A DNA stretch of 64,000 nt from Alteriqipengyuania flavescens (GCF_030406725.1 NZ_CP129107.1:496001-560000), one strand, 5' to 3'. Positions 46,032 to 55,430 are shown, counted from the stretch's first letter. Numbers and translations are program-made. The notes: generated from the sequence alone by a model not told the origin.

Positions 46032-46246
46032 TGCGCTGGATCAAACTTCTTGCGGCTGCAGCCTGCATGGCACGCTTTCCCATGACATGAAGGACCCTGT
46101 GCGGGTTCCGGGGCCTCCCGACCAAGATCTATCGTTACCATTGCTCCGCTTCCGCAGACGGATAGCGTCAATTGGTCCGCGGCATCGGGAAGCGGGCCCA
46201 CGAGCGCTGGCAGCAACGCGATCATTGCCGAATAAAAAGTACTCAC
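46028..46246 (-). CDS. Cysteine-rich small exported protein between ccoS and hemN
   Basis: 72 residues. The GTG start overlaps the ccoS stop (GTGA) and its TGA overlaps the hemN ATG (ATGA), so it is translated as part of the operon. An N-terminal hydrophobic segment (about 4-19) could be a signal or anchor. The C-terminal third holds Cys54, His55, Cys59, His60 and Cys63 (CHGKACHAGC) and a basic end, SRKKFDPAQ, with Cys31 earlier. I have seen similar unnamed proteins near hemN in sphingomonads from memory only. A metal- or heme-related role is inference. Confidence 0.75.
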   Translation of the reverse strand: MSTFYSAMIALLPALVGPLPDAADQLTLSVCGSGAMVTIDLGREAPEPAQGPSCHGKACHAGCSRKKFDPAQ

Positions 46247-46395
46247 GAAGCGTCATTCTCGTCATCAATAAGGATGCGGTTCGCTGCGCCGTCGAGATCT
46301 TCGAACTGGCCGTCGCGCATCGCCCAGAAGAAGACGGCAAGCCCGATCCCGCCCATGCCCAGCGCGATGGGAATAAGATATAACAGGACGCTCAT
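46243..46395 (-). CDS. ccoS: cbb3 oxidase maturation protein CcoS (FixS)
   Basis: A 50-residue protein: one membrane helix (about 4-26) followed by FFWAMRDGQFEDLDG, the FixS/CcoS signature, and an acidic end. CcoS is needed to insert heme and copper into CcoN. The ATG overlaps the ccoI stop (ATGA). Confidence 0.93.
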   Translation of the reverse strand: MSVLLYLIPIALGMGGIGLAVFFWAMRDGQFEDLDGAANRILIDDENDAS

Positions 46396-48524
46396 ACGTC
46401 ACCTTCCGCTGCCCGGGCGAGACGCAGCGAGTTGCCAACGACAACGAGCGAGCTCAACGACATCGCTATCGCAGCGATCAGGGGCGTAACGAACCCCGCC
46501 AGCGCCAGTGGCACGGCGAGAATATTGTATCCGATTGCGAAACCGAAATTCTGACGGACGATCGCCATCGTCCGGCGAGCAACCTGGACTGCGAGTGCCA
46601 CAGGCTTCAGTCGCTCCCCGATAAAAACCGCATCCGCCGCCTGTTGACTGGCATCGCTGGCCGTGCCTGGTGCGATGCTGGCATGGGCTGCGGCAAGGGC
46701 CGGACCATCGTTCAACCCGTCGCCAACCATCAGCGGCCGCCGGCCCTTGGCCTTCATCGCATCAAGCGCGCGAAGTTTTCCTGCGGGATCCACTCCGCCC
46801 CGTCCAGAGATACCCAGTTCCAAGGCCACGTCGCTTACGGCCTGCTCCGCATCGCCAGACAACATAGTGGCGCTTAGCCCCATGGCCTGCAAGCGGGTCA
46901 CGGTTTCGCCCGCATCGGGGCGCAATTCATCGGCGAAATCAATCGACGTCGTTTCCTCGCCGATCTGCAGATCTACGCTAGTGGTGCCGGATCTTTGCCG
47001 TGGCCTTCGCAAGGCGACGCTTCGTCCCGAAAAGGAACCCTTGATCCCCTGACCGGAAACTTCTTCGATATGGACGACGTCCGCGGGCCCTTGACCGCGT
47101 TCGCTGAGCGTTTTCGCAAGGCCCACGCTGACAGGATGGAGACTGGCTTGAGCGAGAGCTAGAGCGATGGACTGTTGCTCGCTATCAAGCGCGGCAACGT
47201 CAGCGCGCATGTCGCCAAGAGTAAGAGTGCCGGTCTTGTCGAAGACAACCGCGTCGACTTCTGCCAAGCGCTCCAGTGCGCTTCCGTCCTTCACCAGCAA
47301 GCCTTTGCGGATCAACGCCCCGGAGGCAACGATCTGGGCCGCTGGTACCGCCAGGCCCATCGCGCACGGACAGGTAATGATCAGCACCGCAATGGCGATG
47401 ACGAGCGATTGGTGCCAACCAGCACCAGCTAACATCCAGCCGACAAAGGCCAGGAGTGCAAGGGAATGGACGGCTGGCGCGTAAAGACGCGAAGCGCGAT
47501 CGGCAATCCGAACATATCGGCTGCGCGATTGCCCCGCTTCGTCCATCAGGCGGGCGATTTCAGCGATTGCGGTGTCGCTTCCGGTCGCGGTCACCCGAAC
47601 ATGTATCGGGTGAAGCAGATTGATCGCCCCGGCATGCACAAGTGCTCCATGCCCGACCGCTTCCGGCGCACTTTCACCGGTTAGCATCGAATTGTCGATG
47701 GATGCGGTCCCCTTTTCGACCACGCCATCAGCGGGGAGAGCTTCGCCTGCCGCCAGCAGCATCAGCATGCCAGGCTTCAGTTCGTCAGCGTCCATACGGA
47801 CGATGGTCCCGTCAGGCTGGACGACTCCTGCGCTGCGTCCCATCCGGCTTAACAGCGCACCAATCCCCGAGCGGGTCTTGTTACGCATCGTGTCATCAAG
47901 CGCCCGGCCGGCGAGCAGGAAGAACAGCAACATCACCGCGCTGTCGAAATAGGCGTGTTCCCCGCCCATCAACGTTTCGTAGATGCTAAGACCCGTTGCG
48001 AGGACCACACCGATTGATATCGGCACATCCATATTCGTGCGGCGATAGCGCAATGCCATCGCAGCAGACGAAAAGAACGGGCGCCCCGAATAGGCCACCA
48101 CGGGTATCGCGATCAGAGCCGAAAGCCAGTGGAACAGTTCACGCGTAACGCCTCCAGCCCCCGACCAGACACTCACCGATAGCAGCATGATGTTCATCAT
48201 GCCGAAGCCCGCCACCGCAAGGGCCCGCAACAGGGTTTGCGTTTCTCGGTCGTCTCTCGCCAGCGGATTGGAGGCTATCGCCTGGGCTTCGAAACCGAGG
48301 TTTTGCAGCCGAACGACGAGATCTTGTTCGGAAATGCCCTTGTCATGCCGGACCGCCACGCGCTTGGCAGAGAAGTTGACGCGAGCCGAGGCGATACCAT
48401 CCACCCCGCCGAGACCCCGCTCGATCTTCGCAATGCAGCCGGCACAGCGCATGCCGGGAACCGTCAGCCGGGTATCGGTCAACTGCCCATGCGCGGCGAC
48501 GTCGATGGCGGCGGGCGCGTTCAT
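46392..48524 (-). CDS. ccoI: Copper-exporting P1B-ATPase CcoI (FixI)
   Basis: 710 residues. N-terminal heavy-metal domain with GMRCAGC, eight helices, the CPC motif in ITCPCAMGLA, phosphorylation site DKTGTLTLGD and GDGLNDGPAL. FixI/CcoI provides copper to the cbb3 catalytic subunit from the cytoplasm, rather than acting in resistance; its place between ccoH and ccoS supports this. The start overlaps the ccoH stop. Confidence 0.94.
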   Translation of the reverse strand: MNAPAAIDVAAHGQLTDTRLTVPGMRCAGCIAKIERGLGGVDGIASARVNFSAKRVAVRHDKGISEQDLVVRLQNLGFEAQAIASNPLARDDRETQTLLRALAVAGFGMMNIMLLSVSVWSGAGGVTRELFHWLSALIAIPVVAYSGRPFFSSAAMALRYRRTNMDVPISIGVVLATGLSIYETLMGGEHAYFDSAVMLLFFLLAGRALDDTMRNKTRSGIGALLSRMGRSAGVVQPDGTIVRMDADELKPGMLMLLAAGEALPADGVVEKGTASIDNSMLTGESAPEAVGHGALVHAGAINLLHPIHVRVTATGSDTAIAEIARLMDEAGQSRSRYVRIADRASRLYAPAVHSLALLAFVGWMLAGAGWHQSLVIAIAVLIITCPCAMGLAVPAAQIVASGALIRKGLLVKDGSALERLAEVDAVVFDKTGTLTLGDMRADVAALDSEQQSIALALAQASLHPVSVGLAKTLSERGQGPADVVHIEEVSGQGIKGSFSGRSVALRRPRQRSGTTSVDLQIGEETTSIDFADELRPDAGETVTRLQAMGLSATMLSGDAEQAVSDVALELGISGRGGVDPAGKLRALDAMKAKGRRPLMVGDGLNDGPALAAAHASIAPGTASDASQQAADAVFIGERLKPVALAVQVARRTMAIVRQNFGFAIGYNILAVPLALAGFVTPLIAAIAMSLSSLVVVGNSLRLARAAEGDV

Positions 48525-48970
48525 TCCAGCCTCGATTCCCTTGTCCAGCGATCGTTGGCAGAACGCATGGACACCCGCGCGATCCAGCGGCCCGAAGGAA
48601 TTGGCTCGTCGGAGGTGAATGCACTGCCTTCCAGAGAACGCAAGACCAGGTCCATCGCTTCCGGACGGCCGAGCGGCCTCCTCAATTGTACCGACACTTG
48701 TAGGTCGACTGGGGCGTCGGTTACCGCCACCTGCAGTTTACCGTCGGGACTGCGCGAAACTTCGGCAGTCCAGCCAAGTTCATCTTGTTCCCGGGCCTTT
48801 TCGAGCCAGCCGTTGAACTTCTGGCTCGCGACGTAGGAATTTTCGACAACTACTCCGCCGAAACCTTGCGTCGCCAAGGCCGCCATATAGAAATTCACGG
48901 CCATCACGATGCTGAAGCCACTGATAAAGATTACGGCGATATGCCGGCCTTTAAGTTCGCGGCGCATCAA
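48521..48970 (-). CDS. ccoH: FixH family protein CcoH
   Basis: 149 residues: membrane helix at about 11-31 and a periplasmic FixH domain with NSYVASQKFNGWLEKA and an Ig-like tail. It assists late assembly of the cbb3 oxidase. Overlaps ccoG upstream and ccoI downstream by 4 bases each. Confidence 0.9.
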   Translation of the reverse strand: MMRRELKGRHIAVIFISGFSIVMAVNFYMAALATQGFGGVVVENSYVASQKFNGWLEKAREQDELGWTAEVSRSPDGKLQVAVTDAPVDLQVSVQLRRPLGRPEAMDLVLRSLEGSAFTSDEPIPSGRWIARVSMRSANDRWTRESRLE

Positions 48971-50550
48971 CTATCGCCGGGCGCAGAAAAGCGGGTTTTG
49001 ACAGCATCCGTTTCGCCTTGCTCGTCCTGCGATGTGATGCGGAAGGTGAAATCGCGGGTCTCTGTGCCCTCGGGTACCATCACGTAAGCGCGAACCGCCC
49101 GCGTCTGGTCCGCGGGAACTGTTACGACCTGTGTCGCTGCGGCATCGCGCCGATTGATTGTATCGGACCACATCACTGCGCCCGGCAGACCTTCGATCGA
49201 AATTTCCATATCACGCGGCCGGCTTTCCATATTGCGCAGTTTCAACGTGAAGGAATTGCGCACGGATCCATCGCTCATGAGCATGAAGGGTGGATTGCGA
49301 TCAGGGGACACGGTCAGGTCCGTGTGACTGCGCACCCCGAGTGCAAAGAGCATTGCAAGGCCGATGCTGCCCCAGATCAGGAAGTAGGCAATGGTTCGCG
49401 GTCGCAACAACGTGCGCCAGGGCGAGCGCGGCTCTGCGCCATTGGCTTCGCGCTCGCAATCTTCGAGCGTCGCATAATCAATCAATCCGCGCGGTCGCCC
49501 GATATCGGCCATGACTTTGTCGCATGCATCGATGCAAAGAGCGCAGGTTATGCAGCCGACTTGTGGCCCTTCCCGGATATCGATGCCGGTCGGGCAAACC
49601 TGCACGCATTGGGTGCAATCTATGCAGTCCCCGAACTTTTCCGGCTCTTTCTTGGCTTTCTTCACACTGCCGCGGGGTTCGCCGCGCCAGTCCTTGTAGG
49701 TGACAATAAGCGACTTCTCGTCGAGCATGGCGGTCTGGATGCGCGGCCACGGGCACATGTAGATGCAGACCTGCTCGCGCATGAACCCGCCCAGCGTCAC
49801 GGTCGTGAGGGTAAGAACGGCGACGGTTATGTAAGCGACTGGCGCTGCCTCGCCTGCGAAAAAGTCCCGGAACAATGTAGGCGCGTCGGCGAAGTACAAT
49901 ATCCAGGCGCCACCGGTCACCAACCCGATGAGCGCGTAAATTGTCCATTTGAATCCGCGTCGGAATACCTTGCCCCATGTCCAGGGGGCACGATCAAGGC
50001 GGATGCGGGCATTTCGGTCACCGTCGATCAGCCGGTCTACGTGCTGGAATAGGTCGGTCCACACGGTTTGCGGGCAGGCATAGCCGCACCACGCACGGCC
50101 CACGGCGCTGGTCACGAGGAAAAGACCTATACCCGCCATGATGAGCAGACCGGCGACGAAGTAAAACTCGTGCGGCCATATCTCGATACCGAACATGTAG
50201 AAACGACGATTGGCCATGTCGACCAGCACGGCCTGATCGGGTGCGTAGGGGCCGCGATCCCAGCGTATCCAGGGGGTCACATAATAGATGCCGAGCGTTA
50301 CCAGCATCACCAGCCATTTGAACGTGCGGAATGGCCCGCGTACGCGCTTGTTGTGAACCGGCTCACGCGGTTTGTAGAGCTTCTCCGGCAAAGGCTGCCG
50401 GGGCGGTTCGTGCGGTTCGTGCCGCCGGGTCGTCGCTGCGGGTTCGGCTACCGCGCTGGAGACAGGTTCGTTGCTCTTGGCAATTCCATCTTCGACAACG
50501 ACAGACCAGTCGCGATCGCCGCCGGACTTTTGTCCGTCAGGGTTGCTCAT
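48967..50550 (-). CDS. ccoG: CcoG (FixG) ferredoxin-like copper reductase
   Basis: 527 residues with about five helices and two bacterial ferredoxin motifs (CIDCTQCVQVCP and CITCALCIDACD), a CGYACPQTVW block and a C-terminal Ig-like FixG domain. CcoG reduces Cu2+ to Cu+ for cbb3 assembly. ATG 50550 starts 14 bases inside the end of ccoP. The N-terminal 60 residues are hydrophilic. Confidence 0.94.
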   Translation of the reverse strand: MSNPDGQKSGGDRDWSVVVEDGIAKSNEPVSSAVAEPAATTRRHEPHEPPRQPLPEKLYKPREPVHNKRVRGPFRTFKWLVMLVTLGIYYVTPWIRWDRGPYAPDQAVLVDMANRRFYMFGIEIWPHEFYFVAGLLIMAGIGLFLVTSAVGRAWCGYACPQTVWTDLFQHVDRLIDGDRNARIRLDRAPWTWGKVFRRGFKWTIYALIGLVTGGAWILYFADAPTLFRDFFAGEAAPVAYITVAVLTLTTVTLGGFMREQVCIYMCPWPRIQTAMLDEKSLIVTYKDWRGEPRGSVKKAKKEPEKFGDCIDCTQCVQVCPTGIDIREGPQVGCITCALCIDACDKVMADIGRPRGLIDYATLEDCEREANGAEPRSPWRTLLRPRTIAYFLIWGSIGLAMLFALGVRSHTDLTVSPDRNPPFMLMSDGSVRNSFTLKLRNMESRPRDMEISIEGLPGAVMWSDTINRRDAAATQVVTVPADQTRAVRAYVMVPEGTETRDFTFRITSQDEQGETDAVKTRFSAPGDS

Positions 50551-51460
50551 CGACTTCGGCCTCGGGATCCTCGGCAACTTCCAAGAAGTCTTCGCCACCT
50601 CCGAGAGAATGAACGTAGGCGGCCAGCATCTTGATAGTCACCGGATCAAGGCGCCCCTCCCATTTCGGCATCATTCCCATGCGCGGATTCAGTATCTGTC
50701 GCGTGATTGCTTCCCGGCTACTTCCGCGAAGCCAGATCGCATCGTTGAGCCGCGGCGCTCCTAGCTCGCGATTGCCCTCACCGCTGGAACCGTGACAGGC
50801 GGCACAGTTATCGGAAAATGTCTGCGCCCCGAGAGGGGTCGATTGCCCCTTACCGCTCAGCGAAAGGACATGGGAAACGAGAGCGTCCATCTGATTGCTG
50901 TCGAAAGCCCCCTCGAACGGAGGCATCTGACTCGCACGCGTTTGATCGTCGCCTGCCTGACGAATGCCGTGAACAAGGGTGTACTCGATCGCTCTGAGGT
51001 CACCACCCCAAAGCCAGTCGTCGTCATTGAGGTTCGGATAGCCGAGCTCCTGACTACCGGCAGCCCCGGAACCGTGACATTGAACGCAATTGACGCGAAA
51101 CGCAGCTGCACCTCCCGCGACTGCCTGCTGCATAAGCGCACTGTCATCAGGCAAACGCTCGATGGGAATGCGAGCAAGCGCCTCGCGCACCGAAACGCGC
51201 GCTTGGTCAGCGGCGTCGATGTCTTCCGCCAACTGGCCCCGGCTCGACCACCCAAGGACGCCTTCGGTCGCTTTCTCGAACATCGGCCATGCGGGGTAGG
51301 CAATCATGTAACCCAAGGCGAATATGATCGTGAGATAGAAAGTCCATACCCACCAGCGGGGCATGGGCGTGTCGAGTTCTTCGATGCCGTCCCACTCATG
51401 CCCGACAAACTCGGTTCCAGTCGGCTGATCCACCCGCTTGTTCGGGCCTTCATTCGCCAT
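50537..51460 (-). CDS. ccoP: cbb3 oxidase diheme subunit CcoP
   Basis: 307 residues. One N-terminal membrane helix (about 36-56, after PRWWVWTFYLT), then two c-type heme sites, CVQCH and CAACH, with distal Met ligands in ASQMPPF and GMMPKW. It passes electrons to CcoO. ATG 51460 overlaps the last bases of ccoQ. Standard CcoP length. Confidence 0.95.
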   Translation of the reverse strand: MANEGPNKRVDQPTGTEFVGHEWDGIEELDTPMPRWWVWTFYLTIIFALGYMIAYPAWPMFEKATEGVLGWSSRGQLAEDIDAADQARVSVREALARIPIERLPDDSALMQQAVAGGAAAFRVNCVQCHGSGAAGSQELGYPNLNDDDWLWGGDLRAIEYTLVHGIRQAGDDQTRASQMPPFEGAFDSNQMDALVSHVLSLSGKGQSTPLGAQTFSDNCAACHGSSGEGNRELGAPRLNDAIWLRGSSREAITRQILNPRMGMMPKWEGRLDPVTIKMLAAYVHSLGGGEDFLEVAEDPEAEVDEQP

Positions 51461-51608
51461 GAGCTTCGTCCTCGAAAATCGATTGTGCGGCCTGGTGGTT
51501 GTGCTTTTGAGCACCTGGCCGGAACGGCCACAGACATAGCGCGACGAAAACGATCATCATCGCCACCAGTCCATAACTGACAGAAAACTCGCGAAGGAAT
51601 TCGTACAT
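51450..51608 (-). CDS. ccoQ: cbb3 oxidase small subunit CcoQ
   Basis: 52 residues with a single membrane helix and the end-of-helix motif CLWPFRPGAQ typical of CcoQ/FixQ, followed by a polar tail. It stabilises the complex. Starts one base after the ccoO stop. Confidence 0.9.
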   Translation of the reverse strand: MYEFLREFSVSYGLVAMMIVFVALCLWPFRPGAQKHNHQAAQSIFEDEAHGE

Positions 51609-51609
51609 G

Positions 51610-52362
51610 TTAGCGGCCCTTCTCTTGTGCGAGCTCTTCCTGCGCGGCGGCACTGTCGAAATCGACGAGGGTTCCCAGCATCTGTAGGTAAGCCACCAGC
51701 GCATCCATTTCCGTAATGCGGTCGGGATCGCCGTCGAAGTCACGCACCTGCGCCTTCGGGTAGCGCTGGATAAAATCTTCGACATCGCCGTCCGCATCCG
51801 GATCGGCCTGCAGAATCAGATCGGCCATAGCCTGCGCGATATCTTCGTCGGTGTATGGGACGCCAACCCGACGCAGGGCACCCAAATGAGCACCGGGATC
51901 ACCCATTTCGAGATTGGTCTCGGCCAGGAAGCCATATTGCGGCATTATGCTCTCAGGCACCACGCTCTGCGGATCCTGCAAGTGCTGAACGTGCCATTCA
52001 TCGGAATAGCGGCCGCCAACTCGCGCGAGGTCCGGTCCAGTACGTTTCGAACCCCATTGGAACGGGTGATCGTACATGCTTTCGGCCGCCAGGCTGTAGT
52101 GCCCGTAACGTTCGACCTCATCGCGGAAGGGACGCACCATCTGGCTATGGCAGGAATAGCACCCCTCGCGCACGTAAATGTCACGGCCTGCCTGTTCCAA
52201 GGGAGTGTAAGGCCGCATGCCTTCGACTTCCTCGATCGTGTTGTCGATCCAGAACAGAGGAGCGATTTCGACGATCCCCCCGATGGCGACGGTGATGAAA
52301 GTTCCCACCGCCAACAGGGTGATGTTGCGTTCCAGTTTCTTATGGCGTTCGGCCAGGCCCAT
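51610..52362 (-). CDS. ccoO: cbb3 oxidase monoheme subunit CcoO
   Basis: 250 residues. N-terminal membrane anchor (about 13-33) and a c-type heme site CYSCH in [15 protein letters not shown], with distal Met in ESIMPQY. It receives electrons from CcoP. Lies 14 bases downstream of ccoN. Confidence 0.95.
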   Translation of the reverse strand: MGLAERHKKLERNITLLAVGTFITVAIGGIVEIAPLFWIDNTIEEVEGMRPYTPLEQAGRDIYVREGCYSCHSQMVRPFRDEVERYGHYSLAAESMYDHPFQWGSKRTGPDLARVGGRYSDEWHVQHLQDPQSVVPESIMPQYGFLAETNLEMGDPGAHLGALRRVGVPYTDEDIAQAMADLILQADPDADGDVEDFIQRYPKAQVRDFDGDPDRITEMDALVAYLQMLGTLVDFDSAAAQEELAQEKGR

Positions 52363-52376
52363 GAGTCTGAGTTCTC

Positions 52377-54053
52377 TTATTCTGCCGGAACGGCATTAGG
52401 TTGGGGGGTGACGATCGGCCGGTCCGCCGCCTCGTTATGCGGCGTATCCGTCATCGGTGCTTCATCCCGCAGTTTGCCTGCGAGCGTCATCCACACATTG
52501 TAGCTCATGATTGCTGCCCCCGAGAGGTAGAGGAGACCGCCGAACGCCCGCATGATATACATCGGATGAAGTGCCGCGACCGTATCGGCGAAGCTGTTCA
52601 CCAGATATCCGTCGGGCCCGTATTCGCGCCACATCAGGCCCTGGGTGATGCCGGCCACCCACATGCTGGACGCGTAGAAAACAATTCCGATCGTCGCGAG
52701 CCAGAAGTGCCAGTTGATCATGCGCAGCGAATACATCCGCTCGCGCTTCCAAAGGCGGGGGAACAGATAATACATGGCCGCAAAGGTGATCATGCCATTC
52801 CAGCCGAGCGCGCCCGAGTGGACGTGGCCGATGGTCCAGTCGGTGTAGTGCGAGAGGCTGTTTACGCTCTTGATCGAAAGCATCGGGCCTTCGAAAGTAC
52901 TCATTCCGTAAAAGGCGAGCGCCATCACCATCATGCGTATGATCGGATCGGTTCGCACCTTGTCCCAAGCCCCGTTCAGGGTCATCAGGCCGTTGATCAT
53001 GCCGCCCCAGCTCGGCATCCAGAGCATTACCGAGAAGACCATGCCCAGGGTCTGCGCCCAGTCCGGCAAAGCGGTGTAGTGCAGGTGGTGGGGCCCCGCC
53101 CAGATGTAGAGGAAGATCAGCGACCAGAAGTGGATGATCGACAAGCGATAGGAATAAACCGGCCGCTCAGCCTGCTTCGGCACGAAGTAATACATCATCG
53201 CGAGGAATCCCGCGGTCAGGAAAAAACCGACCGCGTTGTGTCCATACCACCACTGCGTCAGCGCATCCTGCACCCCCGCAAACGCGCTATAGCTGCGCGA
53301 CCCAAGGAAGCTGACCGGGACTGCCAGATTGTTGACGATGTGAAGCATCGCGATCGTGACGATGAACGCCAGGTAGAACCAGTTGGCGACGTAAATGTGC
53401 GGTTCGTGACGGCGAATAATGGTGCCGACGAAGACAGCGAAATAAGCAACCCAGACGATCGTCAGCCACAGATCGACATACCATTCCGGCTCTGCATATT
53501 CGCGGCTTTGCGTGATACCCAGCAAGTAGCCGGTTGCAGCGAGCACGATGAAAAGCTGGTAGCCCCAGAAGACGAACCGCGCGAGCGACGGGAAGGCGAG
53601 CTGGGTGCGGCAGGTGCGCTGAACCACATAAAAGCTCGTTGCAATCAGGGCATTGCCTCCGAATGCGAATATGACCGCACTGGTGTGCAGCGGCCTCACT
53701 CGCCCGAAGTTGAAATAGGGTTCGAAGTTCAACTGGGGGAAAGCGAGTTGCAACGCGATGAAAAGTCCAGCCGCCAACCCGGCCATGCCCCAGAACATCG
53801 TGGCAATCGCGCCCCAACGCACGACATCGTCATCATACCGCGAAGGGCCGTCGGGCATCTTGAAGAATGTGCGGCCATTACTGACCGGATCAAACCGCGC
53901 CGCGCTCATCAACATCAGCGCGAACGCCACGATGGCGATTATGGTCGCATGGGCTGCGAAACCACTATCAGCCGCTGTTGCAACAACAACGATCGAAAGC
54001 AACATTACGAAAAACCACAGCCCCGTCCGGCCTAGTGCAGCTTCAGCCTGCAT
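52377..54053 (-). CDS. ccoN: cbb3 oxidase catalytic subunit CcoN
   Basis: 558 residues, about 14 helices, heme-copper oxidase type C. Metal ligands are in [10 protein letters not shown] (low-spin heme), YGHNAVGF and GPHHLHY (CuB) and [11 protein letters not shown] (hemes). It reduces O2 with high affinity and pumps protons. A GGAG Shine-Dalgarno precedes the ATG. The FNR box at 54106-54119 is centred about 60 bases upstream of the start codon. About 40 extra residues at the C-terminus are hydrophilic. Confidence 0.96.
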   Translation of the reverse strand: MQAEAALGRTGLWFFVMLLSIVVVATAADSGFAAHATIIAIVAFALMLMSAARFDPVSNGRTFFKMPDGPSRYDDDVVRWGAIATMFWGMAGLAAGLFIALQLAFPQLNFEPYFNFGRVRPLHTSAVIFAFGGNALIATSFYVVQRTCRTQLAFPSLARFVFWGYQLFIVLAATGYLLGITQSREYAEPEWYVDLWLTIVWVAYFAVFVGTIIRRHEPHIYVANWFYLAFIVTIAMLHIVNNLAVPVSFLGSRSYSAFAGVQDALTQWWYGHNAVGFFLTAGFLAMMYYFVPKQAERPVYSYRLSIIHFWSLIFLYIWAGPHHLHYTALPDWAQTLGMVFSVMLWMPSWGGMINGLMTLNGAWDKVRTDPIIRMMVMALAFYGMSTFEGPMLSIKSVNSLSHYTDWTIGHVHSGALGWNGMITFAAMYYLFPRLWKRERMYSLRMINWHFWLATIGIVFYASSMWVAGITQGLMWREYGPDGYLVNSFADTVAALHPMYIMRAFGGLLYLSGAAIMSYNVWMTLAGKLRDEAPMTDTPHNEAADRPIVTPQPNAVPAE

Positions 54054-54105
54054 CAGAATCTCCGTCCATTTTCGCGAGGACTAGTGCAGCGGCGCGCATC
54101 GTTCA

Positions 54106-54119
54106 TTGATCCAAGTCAA
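54106..54119 (-). promoter_or_regulatory. FNR/FixK box of ccoN
   Basis: Read on the minus strand as TTGACTTGGATCAA, fitting TTGAY-N4-RTCAA exactly. A class II site at -41.5 would put the transcription start near 54071, about 18 bases before the ccoN ATG. It lies in the 79-base gap after the FixK-like gene. Confidence 0.8.
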
Positions 54120-54132
54120 ATCGGTAAAATAA

Positions 54133-54858
54133 TCACGCCGCCACTGGCAGATGCCCGGCTCGATCCTCCAGCGCTGGGATGTCGGTAAGGGAGACGGTGG
54201 AACGGCCAGTGGTTTCCACGAGGGTAAGATCGCGAAGAATGGTGAACTGGCGACTGATTGTTTCTATCGTCAGTCCGAGACTGTCGGCGATGTCGCGTCG
54301 CGACATCGGCAGATCAAGAACACAACCGCTGTCTTGCGGCACACCTATGCGGTCCGCCATCGTCGCAAGAAAGCTTGCGAGGCGTTCCTGAGCCGTTTTT
54401 CGACCAAGGATGATGGATTTTTCGCGGCAGCGCGAAAGGGATACAAGCGAACGCCGGAGGATCTCGTTTGTGATACCGCTCGCGTCCTGGGCGGATGCAA
54501 GGAAATCGGTCGCACAGAAAGAGAGAAATTCACTCCGTTGCAGCGCAACCAGCGAATAGGAATGTCTTCCTCGCGCTGGCAGGGAAACCAGGTCGCCGGC
54601 AAAATGAAACGCCACGATCTGCTCTCGACCAAGCGATGCCCGCGCGACAAGCTTCGTAGCGCCGCTCGCCACGAATACGATCTGGTCCTGTTCCTGATGC
54701 TCCAAGGGGGCACCACCAGCATCCGCAACGGCGTGGCGCGCAAGTGACTGGAACCGCACTCGCACATCCGGCGCGACGCCCGCCGGAAGTATGGCCGCTT
54801 CAAATTGCTCGAATGGATTCACGACAGGCAGTGGGCTGTGATGATTCATGTTTGTCAT
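54133..54858 (-). CDS. Crp/Fnr-family regulator of FixK type
   Basis: 241 residues: cyclic-nucleotide-binding-like beta roll and a C-terminal helix-turn-helix (MSRRDIADSLGLTIETISRQF) with the E--SR residues that read TTGAT half sites. It lacks the N-terminal cysteine cluster, so it does not bind the Fe-S cluster of Fnr and resembles FixK. ATG 54858 is the first ATG; a TTG at 54876 would run through the palindrome. Probably regulates the adjacent ccoN. Confidence 0.85.
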   Translation of the reverse strand: MTNMNHHSPLPVVNPFEQFEAAILPAGVAPDVRVRFQSLARHAVADAGGAPLEHQEQDQIVFVASGATKLVARASLGREQIVAFHFAGDLVSLPARGRHSYSLVALQRSEFLSFCATDFLASAQDASGITNEILRRSLVSLSRCREKSIILGRKTAQERLASFLATMADRIGVPQDSGCVLDLPMSRRDIADSLGLTIETISRQFTILRDLTLVETTGRSTVSLTDIPALEDRAGHLPVAA

Positions 54859-54860
54859 GG

Positions 54861-54877
54861 CTTGACCATGGGTCAAG
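54861..54877. promoter_or_regulatory. 17-bp perfect palindrome before the FixK-like gene
   Basis: CTTGACC-ATG-GGTCAAG, arms of 7 with a 3-base centre, ending two bases upstream of the ATG at 54858. The half sites are FNR-like (TTGAC/GTCAA) but one base too far apart. Its position suggests repression of this gene by itself or by FnrL; not demonstrated. Confidence 0.5.
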
Positions 54878-54892
54878 CAACACGAGTCGTCC

Positions 54893-54906
54893 TTGATTCA
54901 GATCAA
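54893..54906 (+). promoter_or_regulatory. Consensus FNR box between the FixK-like gene and ompW remnant
   Basis: TTGATTCAGATCAA is a perfect TTGAT-N4-ATCAA match. Its centre is 94 bases before the ompW ATG at 54994, so a class II promoter would start near 54941 on the plus strand. For the minus-strand gene the spacing is too short for class II activation. OmpW genes are known FNR targets. Confidence 0.8.
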
Positions 54907-54993
54907 TGATTGCCCCCGTGTCTGTGATGACGAGTCATCGTTGCGCAGCCACCGTTATTGCAACGTGCGGCCATTGAACCAGGAAAGAAAAAC

Positions 54994-55186
54994 CATGAAC
55001 TTGAAGATACTTGCAGGCATGCTTGCTGTGGGGGCCGCTACAGTCCCTTCGATCGCCAGCGCGCAAGACGACGCCGGCCGAATCCAGATCAAGGCGTTCG
55101 CAACTGTCGTGTTGCCAGACGGCGGGATCACGGCCGTCAATACCGACATTGAAGGCCTTTCGGGAAATGGGGACCTCTGCGCATGA
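54994..55186 (+). pseudogene. ompW 5' remnant
   Basis: Encodes a signal peptide (SIASAQ cleavage near residue 23) and the OmpW N-terminal strand region (RIQIKAFATVVLPDGG, then NTDIEGL), after which similarity ends near 55155. The frame stops at 55184-55186 and the rest of the barrel is missing. The next bases in another frame match an AhpD-like protein, so a deletion has joined two genes. The upstream FNR box is intact. Confidence 0.65.
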
Positions 55187-55430
55187 GGGAGGCGCGCTGG
55201 ACTCCAACACCAAGGAATTGCTGGCCGTGGCGATCTCCGTCGCTGTGCGCTGCGATCCTTGTATCACGTTTCATGTCGAGGGCGCTCGCAAGCACGGCGC
55301 AACGCGCCAAAAGATTGCCGAAACCATGGGGCTGGCGGTGTATATGGGTACTGGTCCGAGCGCGATGTATGCAGCCCACGCGCTCGAAGCCTACGATCAA
55401 TATACAGATCAGGCGTCCGGAGAAGGCTAG
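55167..55430 (+). pseudogene. Truncated carboxymuconolactone decarboxylase/AhpD-like gene
   Basis: From about 55153 this frame matches the AhpD-like core: GGALDSNTKELLAVAIS, the redox CDPC motif in VRCDPCITFHVEGA, and YMGTGPSAMYAAHALEA. The N-terminal 25-30 residues of the family are missing. An ATG at 55167 could still give an 87-residue protein with the CXXC site, so residual function is possible. Its TAG overlaps the fnrL stop. Confidence 0.6.

Noticed and set aside
46030-46043. FNR-like TTGATCCAGCGCAA at the hemN start
   Set aside because: Only the left half matches the box, and the bases encode the end of the coupled small gene, so the match is probably chance.
54859-54876. TTG start at 54876 for the FixK-like gene
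   Set aside because: It would place the 17-bp palindrome in the coding region; ATG 54858 is available just downstream.
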